From: Cyanothece sp. BG0011 | GTDB taxonomy: Bacteria > Cyanobacteriota > Cyanobacteriia > Cyanobacteriales > Microcystaceae | Assembly: GCF_003013815.1 (NCBI RefSeq) | Contig: NZ_PRLH01000002.1 | Location: forward strand, 1 to 64,000 | Reading direction: 5' to 3' | DNA: 64,000 bases | Part shown: piece by piece, positions 45,600 through 54,654 of the stretch | Layout: each line of letters begins with the position of its first letter | Position numbering within the stretch: position 1 is the stretch's first letter | The notes under the pieces: generated by a model | Database searches by the model: none | Told to the model about the DNA's origin: nothing | Seen by the model: the letters and a program-made list of their open reading frames with translations, nothing else | Translations under genes and position numbers: made by a program

Positions 45600-46864
45600 T
45601 TAATTTTATTGATATTTTCGCTGGTATTGGGGGAATGCGATTAGGGTTAGAATTAGCTTGTCAACAACTAAAAATAAAAACCCATTGTATTTTAAGTTCT
45701 GAAATTGACCATAAAGCTTGTGAAACTTATAATTTAAACTTTAATGAATTCCCCAAGGGAGATATTAAAAATATAGATAAAATAGAATATTTTAATTTTC
45801 TCTTGGCAGGATTTCCTTGTCAACCTTTTTCTTATGCAGGAAAACATCAAGGATTTGGAGATACTAGAGGAACTCTTTTTTTTGAAGTTGAAAAAATACT
45901 AAAAAAGTATCAACCTGACGGATTTTTGTTAGAAAATGTTAGAGGCTTAGTTACTCATGATAAAGGAAGAACCTTAAAAACTATTATCAGTAAATTGAAT
46001 GATTTAGATTACGGTATTGAATATTTATTATTAAATAGTAGTAATTTTAATGTTCCTCAAAATAGAGTTAGAATCTATATTTTAGGAAAAAAAGGAAGTA
46101 AACCTAAATTAACTATTCAATCAGATAAAGGTGCAATTGATTCTCATTCGTTTAAAAAAAATGCTATTCAAGGTAATTTGTTTTCTCCCATCCATCATCC
46201 GATTAAACCCCTAACCGTGAAAGATATTTTAGAGGATAAGGTACAAGAAAAATACTTTTGTTCTCAAGATTTTACTAACTTATTAAATCGTGCTGTAAAA
46301 GAAAACTTTAATAAATTACATGGAACAAGACTAATTGATTTTAGAGGAGGAAACTCTTTACATTCTTGGGATTTAGGAATTAAAGGAGAATGTACTAATG
46401 CCGAAAGAAATTTGATGAATTTATTAATTGCGAATCGTAGAAAAAAAGTTTTTGGAACTCATCAAGATGGTAAAAGTTTAACTTTAGAACAAATCAAAAC
46501 ATTCTACTTTAATGACGATTTAGAAACACTTATTACTAGCTTATTGGCTAAAGGTTATCTTAAAGAGGAATCTGGAAAATATGGACCAGTTTGTGGTAAT
46601 TTATCCTTTGAAGTGTTTAAATTTTTAGATCCTGATAGTATATCTATTACCTTAACCAGTGCCGATGCTCATAGATTAGGGATTGTTACTAATAATAAGC
46701 CCCGAAGACTTACCCCTAGAGAATGTGCAAGATTACAGGGTTTTCCTGATAGTTTTAAATTACATCCTGACGATAGAGCTACCTATAAACAATTAGGAAA
46801 TTCTGTGAGTGTGCCTGTGGTTGAAGCAGTCATGATAGATTATTTTAAAAATAATTTGAATTAA
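45596..46864 (+). CDS. DNA (cytosine-5) methyltransferase of type II R-M system
   Basis: 422 residues with all main 5mC methylase motifs: I DIFAGIGGMRLGLE (near 4), IV GFPCQPFSYAG (catalytic Cys near 74), VI ENVRGL (near 115), VIII PQNRVRIYILG (near 155), IX RRLTPRECARLQGFPD (near 373) and X YKQLGNSVSVPVV (near 400). The target-recognition region between VIII and IX is long (about 200 residues, with FRGGNSLHSWDLGIKGE). Translation is coupled to the endonuclease by an ATGA overlap. Confidence 0.95.
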   Translation: MINFIDIFAGIGGMRLGLELACQQLKIKTHCILSSEIDHKACETYNLNFNEFPKGDIKNIDKIEYFNFLLAGFPCQPFSYAGKHQGFGDTRGTLFFEVEKILKKYQPDGFLLENVRGLVTHDKGRTLKTIISKLNDLDYGIEYLLLNSSNFNVPQNRVRIYILGKKGSKPKLTIQSDKGAIDSHSFKKNAIQGNLFSPIHHPIKPLTVKDILEDKVQEKYFCSQDFTNLLNRAVKENFNKLHGTRLIDFRGGNSLHSWDLGIKGECTNAERNLMNLLIANRRKKVFGTHQDGKSLTLEQIKTFYFNDDLETLITSLLAKGYLKEESGKYGPVCGNLSFEVFKFLDPDSISITLTSADAHRLGIVTNNKPRRLTPRECARLQGFPDSFKLHPDDRATYKQLGNSVSVPVVEAVMIDYFKNNLN

Positions 46865-47024
46865 CACAAAAAACCATCTTCACGAATTAATTTTATAGCA
46901 TTTTTTGCTAACGAATTTTAAGTTATAATTCCTTAATGTATGTACTACAACCCGTAAAACAGAAATTTACTTTGTTAGTTTGCTTATAATATTAAATTAC
47001 CAACTACGTTATCAGCAAAAAAAA

Positions 47025-47041
47025 GGTGGGCATTGCCCACC
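47025..47041. terminator. GGTGGGC/GCCCACC hairpin between converging genes
   Basis: GGTGGGC (47025-47031) pairs with GCCCACC (47035-47041), loop ATT, with a run of A before the stem (a T-tract for the minus-strand gene). It is the same repeat type as at 39532. It lies between the methylase and the SH3 gene. Confidence 0.6.
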
Positions 47042-47049
47042 CTACTTAA

Positions 47050-47547
47050 TTATTGTTCTACTTTTTCGACATTGCCGGCCTTCACCCAACCTTCTTGTTG
47101 AGAGTTGGGGAGACGAACTTGCTGCCAATCTCCATCCGCAGTGGTTTGTAGTATGATCACCTCAGAATCGTATTCAACACCGCCAATTCTTTCGGCATTT
47201 AAGTCAGGTTGCGATCGCACACTTAAACCGGTTGACCAAGTCACTTTTGCCCGATAGGCCCCGTCGGGTAAGTCTTCTGTTTCTTCCTCTGTTTCTTCTT
47301 CAATGACAGGTTCTTTAGCCACGACTTCCTCAACGGGTTGGGTTTTGGTTTCTTTATTAACAACCGGTTGCGTTTCAGCTTTAGCGGTGGTTTCTGGGGG
47401 TTTCTCTTCAGCAAAGGTGGGTTTTTCGGGGTTAGCATTCATCCGCGCAAAGACGACATAAGCTAAAGAAGCCGTTCCCCCCACTAATAGAAAGATACCG
47501 AGGAAAAATCCTAATAAAAATTGAAAAACACCAGATAAACGATTCAT
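47050..47547 (-). CDS. Membrane-anchored SH3 (SH3b) domain protein
   Basis: 165 residues. One N-terminal membrane helix (about 8-31, QFLLGFFLGIFLLVGGTASL) precedes a Lys/Pro/Glu/Thr-rich linker (about 38-95). A C-terminal bacterial SH3 domain (about 98-160) shows ARVTWSTGLSVRSQPDLNAERI-type sequence and DWQQVRLPNSQQEGWV. The domain faces the periplasm and may bind cell wall. It lies 88 bp downstream of ycf46 on the same strand. Confidence 0.85.
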   Translation of the reverse strand: MNRLSGVFQFLLGFFLGIFLLVGGTASLAYVVFARMNANPEKPTFAEEKPPETTAKAETQPVVNKETKTQPVEEVVAKEPVIEEETEEETEDLPDGAYRAKVTWSTGLSVRSQPDLNAERIGGVEYDSEVIILQTTADGDWQQVRLPNSQQEGWVKAGNVEKVEQ

Positions 47548-47635
47548 AATGATAACAGGATAGGATATAACTTTTAAAGTTGAATCTTAACGTTAATTCC
47601 CCTTATTTAGCCACTATTCAAACGTAATTTATTTC

Positions 47636-49141
47636 TTAAGGAGTCAAAGAATTTAAACTACTTTGACGAGAGGCTAACCGGGCTTTTCCGGCTGCAGCCC
47701 ACTGCTGCAAAAATTCAATTTCTTCTTGGGCAGTTCGGGCTAAGGGGATAATTTGACTTGCTGCTTGTAAGATATCATCGGTGGTAAAGTCACGGTTTTG
47801 ACTAAATCCGATGTGCATAGCTTCGATTAAGGTTTGTTCAATTTCTGCCCCCGAAAAATCTGGGGTTTCATAAGCGAGTCGCTTGATGTCGTAAGTTTTC
47901 AGATTATGGGGTCGCAGTCTAGATAGATGGACGTTAAAAATCGCTTCTCGTTCCCTCTGGGTAGGCAAACCCACAAAGAAAATTTCGTCAAAGCGGCCCT
48001 TGCGTAGCATTTCTGGGGGTAAAGCTTTGATATTGTTGGCGGTGGCGACGACAAACACGGGGGATTTTTTTTCGGCTAACCAGGTGATAAAGGTCCCAAA
48101 CACACGGCTAGTGGTGCCTCCGTCTCCTTTTCCTTCCACACCAGCAAAGGCTTTATCAATTTCATCGATCCATAACACACAAGGGGCCAACGCTTCTGCT
48201 AAATTGACCATTTGACGGGTGCGAGACTCGGACTCTCCCACTAACCCCCCAAACAGTCGCCCCACATCTAACCGTAATAAGGGTAAATGCCAATGGTGAG
48301 AAATGGCTTTCGCGGTGAGGGATTTTCCGGTGCCTTGAATACCCACTAATAACAGTCCTCTAGGGTGAGGTAAACCATAAGCCCTTGCTTTTTCGCTAAA
48401 TGCCCCACCTCGACGCAATAACCAGTCTTTGAGGTTGTCTAACCCGCCTATATCGGATATTTGTTCGGTAGCCGGGTAAAAGTCTAAAATTTGGGTTTGA
48501 CGGATAGATTGCCGTTTTTCTTCTAAAATAAGTTCTACGTCTTCGGGTTCAATACGTCCATGACTGGCGATACAAAGGGTCAAAACACGGCGTATTCTCT
48601 CTAAGGATAGTCCTTGTGCCGATCTGACTAATTCATCTATTAAAGTATCCGATAAAGGTTGTCCTGTGGCTCCTAGAAGACGTTCTATTTCGTCTTTGAT
48701 TTCTGTGCCGGTGGGAAGGGGAAAGTCAAGGATGGTAAGGACTTCGGTTAATTCGTCGGGAATTTGGACTTGTGGGGCAATAATAATGATATTTTTGGGT
48801 TGAGATTTTAAACTACGGGCGAGGTTTCGCAGTTTTCGGGAGATGGAAACATCTTCTAAAAAGCGTTGAAAGTCTCTTAAAATGAAGATTCCGCCGATAT
48901 TATTGGGCAAATTTTCGACAAATTCTAATGCTTGGAGGGGGTTGCGTCTGCCGACTCCTTCGTTATTGGGGTTATCTTGATAACCGTCTACGAAGTCCCA
49001 AGTATAAACCGTGCGGTTTTGCATGGTTTGGCCTGATTGAGCGATCGCATTTTCTAGTCTTTCTTCTTCGCTGGTGGAAATATAGATTAAAGGGTAACAG
49101 GCCCGTAGTAGCAGTTCAAATTCTTCTCGAAATGTCATCAT
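47636..49141 (-). CDS. ycf46: Ycf46 AAA+ ATPase
   Basis: 501 residues. The N-terminal Ycf46 domain (about 1-215) starts FREEFELLLRACYPLIYIST. The AAA+ module follows with Walker A GIQGTGKSLTAK (near 264), Walker B VLWIDEIDKAF (near 325), the sensor VVATANN (near 366) and arginine-finger region RKGRFDEIFFV (near 382). It is conserved in cyanobacteria and red-algal plastids and has been linked to CO2 use and photosynthesis regulation. It starts with MM; either Met may be used. Confidence 0.93.
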   Translation of the reverse strand: MMTFREEFELLLRACYPLIYISTSEEERLENAIAQSGQTMQNRTVYTWDFVDGYQDNPNNEGVGRRNPLQALEFVENLPNNIGGIFILRDFQRFLEDVSISRKLRNLARSLKSQPKNIIIIAPQVQIPDELTEVLTILDFPLPTGTEIKDEIERLLGATGQPLSDTLIDELVRSAQGLSLERIRRVLTLCIASHGRIEPEDVELILEEKRQSIRQTQILDFYPATEQISDIGGLDNLKDWLLRRGGAFSEKARAYGLPHPRGLLLVGIQGTGKSLTAKAISHHWHLPLLRLDVGRLFGGLVGESESRTRQMVNLAEALAPCVLWIDEIDKAFAGVEGKGDGGTTSRVFGTFITWLAEKKSPVFVVATANNIKALPPEMLRKGRFDEIFFVGLPTQREREAIFNVHLSRLRPHNLKTYDIKRLAYETPDFSGAEIEQTLIEAMHIGFSQNRDFTTDDILQAASQIIPLARTAQEEIEFLQQWAAAGKARLASRQSSLNSLTP

Positions 49142-49384
49142 TAATTACAATCGTTGGTTATAACCCTATCTCAACAATAATAAAGGTTAGCGGTTAATCT
49201 GACTATTTTGGTTAGTTTATAACTTCTGTTGGTTTTCGATGGTTCTCAAGTTATCCATTTTTCAATGAGTGTTCTTGTATCATGGTTTATCGAAGTCTTA
49301 ACTTGAAATGGATAGAGTTGAGACGATTATATTTTAAACTAACGACAAGTCATTCACTCATAGTTAAATGAGAGGAAAATTATC

Positions 49385-50023
49385 ATGAGTTTAACGTTAT
49401 ATTTTTTGCGTCACGGTGAAACAGAAAGTAGTCTTAAAGATAGTTTTTGTGGCACTCTTGATCCTGATTTAACCCCTCAAGGAAAAGAAATGGCAAAAGC
49501 ATTTGCTGATGCTTATCAATCTTTTGATTGGTCTGCTATTTATGTTAGTCCCATGAAGCGAACTATTGCCACTGCAAAACCTCTTTGTGAGGCAACCGGA
49601 ATGGAAATGCAGATTAAAGATGGACTCAAAGAAATGGATTTTGGTCAATGGGAAAATCGCACCCGTGACTGGGTTAAAGAGCATGATTTAGAGGCATATA
49701 TTGATTGGATGACCGAACCTGCTTGGAACCCTCCCCCCGATGGAGAAACTGCCGTAGAAGTGGGTAGTCGTGCCATGTTAGTTATATCAGAAATTGAAGC
49801 AAACTATCCTGATGGAAAGGTGTTAGTCGTTGCTCATAAAACGACAATTAGAATTATTTTGTGTCATTTATTAGGCATTGATTTGGGTCGATATCGTGAC
49901 CGTATTGATATGTTAGCAGCCTCGGTGAGTGTTATTGAATTTGGGTTACATGGTCCTTTGTTGAAAAAATTAGGCGATCGCTCTTATATGAGTCAAGAAT
50001 TACAAGATCGTGCAGGAAGTTAA
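49385..50023 (+). CDS. Histidine phosphatase family protein (phosphoglycerate mutase-like)
   Basis: 212 residues. The catalytic RHGE is in LYFLRHGETES (near 8), the second His in VVAHKTTIRIILCHLLG (near 154), and KEMDFGQWENRTRDW (near 80) is the typical acid-donor region. RBS GAGG lies 8-11 bases upstream of the ATG. It is likelier a phosphatase (small phosphoesters, alpha-ribazole phosphate or sugar phosphates) than a glycolytic mutase. The substrate is unknown. Confidence 0.9.
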   Translation: MSLTLYFLRHGETESSLKDSFCGTLDPDLTPQGKEMAKAFADAYQSFDWSAIYVSPMKRTIATAKPLCEATGMEMQIKDGLKEMDFGQWENRTRDWVKEHDLEAYIDWMTEPAWNPPPDGETAVEVGSRAMLVISEIEANYPDGKVLVVAHKTTIRIILCHLLGIDLGRYRDRIDMLAASVSVIEFGLHGPLLKKLGDRSYMSQELQDRAGS

Positions 50024-50030
50024 CAAAAAA

Positions 50031-50784
50031 ATGGTTGATCACGATCGCTTATTTAAAGAACTCCTTTCAACCTTTTTTCTTAATTCATATTGAAGCACAA
50101 TCGAGTTCTCAAACAAACTTTAATAGACGAATGTTTTCCTATTTTGCTCGTCTTCATGAAAAGTTTGTGTTACCCATTTATCCCATTGTTATCTTTTCCT
50201 ATGATTATCCTCAAAAAGCAGCAGAAAATAAATACGAGATTGAATTTCCTGATTTTAAAGTGTTAGACTTTAACTATCGCGTGGTGCAACTTAACCGATT
50301 AAATTGGAGAGATTTTATCGATCAACCTAATCCAGTTGCATCAGCATTAATGGCTAAAATGAAAATAGCTGATCAAGATCGTGCGAAAGTTAAAGCACAA
50401 TGTTTAAGGTTATTAGTAACCTTGAAATTAGATCCAGCTAGAATGCAATTAATTTCAGGATTTATTGATACGTATTTGACGTTAAATCCAGTAGAAGAAA
50501 GCATTTTTAGATCAGAGTTAAACACATTTTTACCCCAAGAACAGGAGGATGTTATGGAACTTGTTACCAGTTGGATGCAACAGGGAATTGAACAGGGAAT
50601 TGAACAGGGAATCATGAGAGAAAAAAACTTAGTTATCCGTTTAATTGAACGGAAACTAGGAACCATTGAACCTGAAATAAAAACCCAAATTCAAGAATTA
50701 GAAATTGAAAAAATTGAAGCGTTAGGAGAAGCTATTTTTGATTTTTCTAATATCGAAGATTTAAAAAGTTGGTTGAATCGATAA
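50031..50784 (+). pseudogene. Rpn/DUF4351-type recombination-nuclease-like gene, internally deleted and frameshifted
   Basis: ATG 50031 gives MVDHDRLFKELLSTFF, the usual start of this cyanobacterial family, but that frame stops at 50091-50093. The rest, HIEAQSSSQTNFNRRMFSYF and onwards, continues in the next frame from about 50080. Residues normally lying between 'LLSTFF' and 'FxLIHIEAQ' are missing. So a deletion and a frame change broke the gene. The C-terminal part carries a QGIEQGIEQGI repeat and the DUF4351 domain (NLVIRLIERKLG to KSWLNR). A TTG-started remnant of 249 residues is still open. Confidence 0.75.
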
Positions 50785-50819
50785 TTATCTTAAATATAAA
50801 TCAATTGTTTCTAACAACT

Positions 50820-52487
50820 ATGAGAAAGAAATTAAAAAATTTTTTACTTGTTTTAGTGATCACCTTATCTATTGTTGTATCTCCTTTCGTTTATGCACAA
50901 GATAATCAAGAAACAGCAAATAAAATTGATGGTTATCCTGTAATTTTAAACGACGACATTTTATTTAAAATACAAGCACCTACTGGCTCATTTTCCTCTG
51001 AAGAAAGAGCTAGTACGATTACTCATAGGTTAGAAACATTCGCCGAAGATAATTCTTTATCGGTTGAGTCGATTGAATTAGAAACGCAAGATAATATTAC
51101 CAGTATCATCGCAGAAGATACAATTTTAGCTACCTTAACAGAAGAAGATGCTAACGCTGCTAGAAAAACTCGTCAAGAATTATCAGAAGAATATTTAGAA
51201 ATTATCAAAACTTCTATCACTCAATTTAGAGAAGAAAGAACCTTAATTGCGAAAATTTTTAGCTTAGTTTGGACTTTACTTGCTACTTTATCCCTTTTAT
51301 TGATTTTTACACTAATGGATCTCGTTTTTCCAAAAATATTTAATCTTTTAAATAGGTGGAAAGACACAGTCATTCCTAGTTTGAGAATCCAAAATGTCAA
51401 TTTAATTAGTTCAACACAAGTAACAAATACTTTAATCGCAGTTATCAAAACAATTCGAGTTATTCTTGTTCTTTTAATACTCTTTTTATATATTCCTTTT
51501 ATTCTGAGATTTTTCCCTTTAACTCGGAAAATATCACAACAAATTTTTGATTATATTTTTAAAGCAGTTTTATATATTTCTGAATCGGTGCTTAACTATA
51601 TTCCCAACATTTTTATGATTGGGTTAATTGCTGTTTCCACCTATTATATTATCCGTTTTTGTAAGTTTGTTTTCAAGGAATTAGAACGAGGGAATATTAC
51701 CATACCTGGATTTTATCAAGATTGGGCAACCCCAACTTATAATATTTTACAATTCCTCATTATCGCTTTAGCTGCGGTGGTTGCTGTTCCGTATTTACCA
51801 GGGTTTGACTCTCCTGCTTTTCGAGGGATTTCTGTATTTTTAGGGGTTCTTTTCTCCTTGGGTTCAACTTCTGCTGTAGCGAATACTGTAGGGGGTGTAA
51901 TCTTAATTTATACCCGTGCATTTCAATTAGGAGACCGTGTACAAATTGGTGATATTATTGGTGATATAGAAGATAAAACATTGCTAGTAACTCGCATTCG
52001 TACCCCAAAAAATGTCATTGTTACTTTACCTAATGCAACAGTATTAAATAGTAATGTGATTAACTTTAGTGCCTCAGCAAGAGAAACAGGAATACCCTTA
52101 ATTATTTCTACTACAATTACCTTAGGTTATGATGTTCCTTGGCGCAAAGTTCATCAAGTTTTATTAGCTGCAGCTGATGTTACAGACTCCTTATTAAAAG
52201 AACCTAAACCCTTCGTTTTACAAACCAGTTTAGACGACTTTTATGTGAGTTATGAATTGAATGTTTATACAGAAAAAACCCGTCGATTATTTGAGATTTA
52301 TTCCGACATTCATCAAAATATTCAGGATAAATGTAACGAGTCAGACATTGAAATTTTATCTCCTCATTATTCTGCGCTTCGAGATGGTAATCAAAATACA
52401 ATTCCTTCTAACTATTTACCCAAAGATTATCAAGCACCAGGGTTTAGAATTGAAAATTTAGGTAATAATGTTAACAAGCATTCATAA
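50820..52487 (+). CDS. MscS-family mechanosensitive ion channel, signal-peptide type
   Basis: About 555 residues from ATG 50820 with signal peptide MRKKLKNFLLVLVITLSIVV...YA. A periplasmic domain (about 20-140) precedes four to five membrane helices (about 145-370). The MscS pore and beta domain follow: STSAVANTVGGVILIYTRAF, LGDRVQIGDIIGDIEDKT and NATVLNSNVINFS. The C-terminal alpha/beta part ends near 545. It releases solutes on osmotic downshift or takes part in ion signalling. An in-frame start at 50769 overlaps the broken gene upstream and is less likely. Confidence 0.9.
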   Translation: MRKKLKNFLLVLVITLSIVVSPFVYAQDNQETANKIDGYPVILNDDILFKIQAPTGSFSSEERASTITHRLETFAEDNSLSVESIELETQDNITSIIAEDTILATLTEEDANAARKTRQELSEEYLEIIKTSITQFREERTLIAKIFSLVWTLLATLSLLLIFTLMDLVFPKIFNLLNRWKDTVIPSLRIQNVNLISSTQVTNTLIAVIKTIRVILVLLILFLYIPFILRFFPLTRKISQQIFDYIFKAVLYISESVLNYIPNIFMIGLIAVSTYYIIRFCKFVFKELERGNITIPGFYQDWATPTYNILQFLIIALAAVVAVPYLPGFDSPAFRGISVFLGVLFSLGSTSAVANTVGGVILIYTRAFQLGDRVQIGDIIGDIEDKTLLVTRIRTPKNVIVTLPNATVLNSNVINFSASARETGIPLIISTTITLGYDVPWRKVHQVLLAAADVTDSLLKEPKPFVLQTSLDDFYVSYELNVYTEKTRRLFEIYSDIHQNIQDKCNESDIEILSPHYSALRDGNQNTIPSNYLPKDYQAPGFRIENLGNNVNKHS

Positions 52488-52619
52488 CTTTAGTAAATAG
52501 GTTGATAATTATCTATAGCTTTTCTCAAACTCATGAGGTACACCTAATATTTAATGTCTGACTCGGAGACTCCTAAAACTAGAAAATTTTGTAACTCACC
52601 AGTATGGGAACTGCTATAT

Positions 52620-53966
52620 TTATTTCCATGAACTTGATTCACAGTCAATTAAACGGTCTAAAATAGTGATATCTGTTTGATTGTTACCTTGGCGAACTTT
52701 CTGCTCCATTTTTACATTTAAAAGTTCCATTAATAGCCTAATTTTATAAGCTTTTTGTACTGTAGTTGCTACTTGATAAGATTGTAGGGTTTCTAAATTT
52801 TCTACATAAGACTTATTGAGGTCAAACTCAAATAAATTAACTAAAGAATTAATAACATATTTTTGTTGAGGACGAGCATTTTTTTCTAATTCAGTCATTG
52901 GAGTATCAAATAACTGTTCAATATCTTTTTCACTCGCTTTTTCTTGTAACCAAACTTCAGAAGTAGATACCGGTAAATCAGAGGTTTTCTCATCTACCTT
53001 AGCAAAAGCATGAGCTTCAGAATAACTAATTCTGCCATCCTGATTATAATCCGCAGAAGCAACGGTTTTACCAATGCGATTAACCCCACTTAATCCAGCA
53101 AAAAAACTCGAACTATAATCTTTATAATCAGCTTCATTCACTTCAGGGGTACACCCCACAGAGGGTAAGGTTTTAATCGTAGCAAAAAAGCCACATCTTG
53201 TTTGTTGACTTAATCCTTGATTTCGATTACCATTTTGATAAATATAATTGGCAAATGACCCCGAAAAACATTGAGCCATCATCGTAACAATATGGCTATC
53301 TTGCGGTAATTTATCTAAAGTATTGGATAGCTTTTCTACGGTAACAGGGGTATTATTCCACAGCATTAACGCATTATTGTTACTATTTCTTTCATTGAGA
53401 ATTCCATGACCCGTAAAATAGAGAAAAATAGGTTTTTTAGTCACTGGATTTTGATTGATTTTATCAATCCACCCATTAATATTTTTGAGACTTGCTGAAC
53501 CATTTAACCCTGGAATATTAGGAACTTTAAACTGTTCTTTACCTTGAGGATTAAGGTAACGAATACTTGCTTCTCCATTATTACCATTAGCAAAAAATAC
53601 CGTAGTTGCTGGAGACTGAAATCCCATATTTTTTAGGGTTCGTTGAAAATAAAGAATGTTTTTTTCTAAAGCAATTTCGTTAGATTCAGGACTGGCACCA
53701 CCTCCAATGACTAAAAAATTAGGTTCTGAAGTTTTGGGTTGACAAGGGTCTATAAATTGAGCCGTATTTTGAGTAAAAAAATTATAAATAGCCGGGTTTT
53801 CAATTACTTGCTGAGGAGGTTGCCTTTGGGTATCTTGTATCAAGTTAAGAAACCATCCTTGAAAAGATTGATTAACAAAAGATTCCGTTGAAGAAGATTT
53901 TCCTAATAATCCAGTTAAACTTAAGGATAAGAAAAAAAGAGCAATTTTTTGATAATTTTTAATCAT
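52620..53966 (-). CDS. Secreted caspase/C13-like cysteine peptidase with EF-hand-like loop
   Basis: 448 residues from ATG 53966 with signal peptide (MIKNYQKIALFFLSLSLTGL). The catalytic dyad is visible as His in FLYFTGHGIL (near 188) and Cys in IVTMMAQCFSGSFANY (near 235), spacing as in clan CD peptidases. Residues about 310-321, DYNQDGRISYSE, form an EF-hand-type calcium loop (D-x-N-x-D-G-x-I-x3-E). The last 110 residues are helical. A calcium-tuned exported protease is inference; the substrate is unknown. Confidence 0.8.
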   Translation of the reverse strand: MIKNYQKIALFFLSLSLTGLLGKSSSTESFVNQSFQGWFLNLIQDTQRQPPQQVIENPAIYNFFTQNTAQFIDPCQPKTSEPNFLVIGGGASPESNEIALEKNILYFQRTLKNMGFQSPATTVFFANGNNGEASIRYLNPQGKEQFKVPNIPGLNGSASLKNINGWIDKINQNPVTKKPIFLYFTGHGILNERNSNNNALMLWNNTPVTVEKLSNTLDKLPQDSHIVTMMAQCFSGSFANYIYQNGNRNQGLSQQTRCGFFATIKTLPSVGCTPEVNEADYKDYSSSFFAGLSGVNRIGKTVASADYNQDGRISYSEAHAFAKVDEKTSDLPVSTSEVWLQEKASEKDIEQLFDTPMTELEKNARPQQKYVINSLVNLFEFDLNKSYVENLETLQSYQVATTVQKAYKIRLLMELLNVKMEQKVRQGNNQTDITILDRLIDCESSSWK

Positions 53967-54099
53967 AGTAAAACAAGTTCCAGTCAACAATCAACGACAA
54001 AGCCAAGGTAAAATCAAATATAACTGATAAAATTGCAACCCATAGGATAAAGTTACCTGGGGATTACTGATTTGACACACAGTTTACTATAAAGAAATC

Positions 54100-54531
54100 A
54101 TGGAGCGAATTTCTGCATTAGGGTTAGATGTGGGTAAAAAACGCATCGGGGTAGCAGGATGTGACGGAACCGGGTTGATAGCGACAGGGTTAACCACTAT
54201 CGAACGTCAATCATTTCCTCAAGATGTTCAACAGTTACAAGCATTGGTCAAAGAACGAGAGGTGCAAATATTAGTCATTGGTCTTCCCTATTCCATGGAC
54301 GGAACCATAGGGTTTCAAGCCAAAAAAGTCCAAAAATTCGCCAAACGTCTCTCTAAAGCCCTAGAATTACCCGTAGAGTATATCGACGAACGACTGACCT
54401 CCGTTGAAGCAGAAACTCACTTAAAGGCGCAAAAAAAGTATTCTCGCCATAATAAAGGCTTAGTCGATCGCCTAGCTGCCACCATCATTTTACAACAGTG
54501 GTTAGATCAACGTCGTGCTTCTCTAATTTAA
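54100..54531 (+). CDS. ruvX: Holliday junction resolvase-like RuvX (YqgF)
   Basis: 143 residues with RNase-H-fold motifs ALGLDVGKKRIGVA (Asp near 8), VIGLPYSMDGT (near 66), YIDERLTSVEAE (Glu near 99) and VDRLAATIILQQWLD (Asp near 125). The family is thought to act in pre-16S rRNA 5' processing (as in E. coli YqgF) and possibly in recombination. tRNA-Gly follows 51 bp downstream. Confidence 0.93.
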   Translation: MERISALGLDVGKKRIGVAGCDGTGLIATGLTTIERQSFPQDVQQLQALVKEREVQILVIGLPYSMDGTIGFQAKKVQKFAKRLSKALELPVEYIDERLTSVEAETHLKAQKKYSRHNKGLVDRLAATIILQQWLDQRRASLI

Positions 54532-54582
54532 GCTTGACATTTTTTGAATGGTATGGGATACTAAGATTTAGCATTGAAAAAT

Positions 54583-54654
54583 GCGGGTGTAGCTCAGTGG
54601 TAGAGCGTCACCTTGCCAAGGTGAATGTCGCGCGTTCGAATCGCGTCACCCGCT
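54583..54654 (+). tRNA. tRNA-Gly (GCC)
   Basis: 72 nt. Acceptor GCGGGTG pairs with CACCCGC, the D loop is AGCTCAGTGGTAGAGC, the anticodon loop is TTGCCAA (GCC) and the T loop TTCGAAT. CCA is not encoded. The 3' two-thirds are overlapped antisense by the end of the sixA reading frame. Confidence 0.96.
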
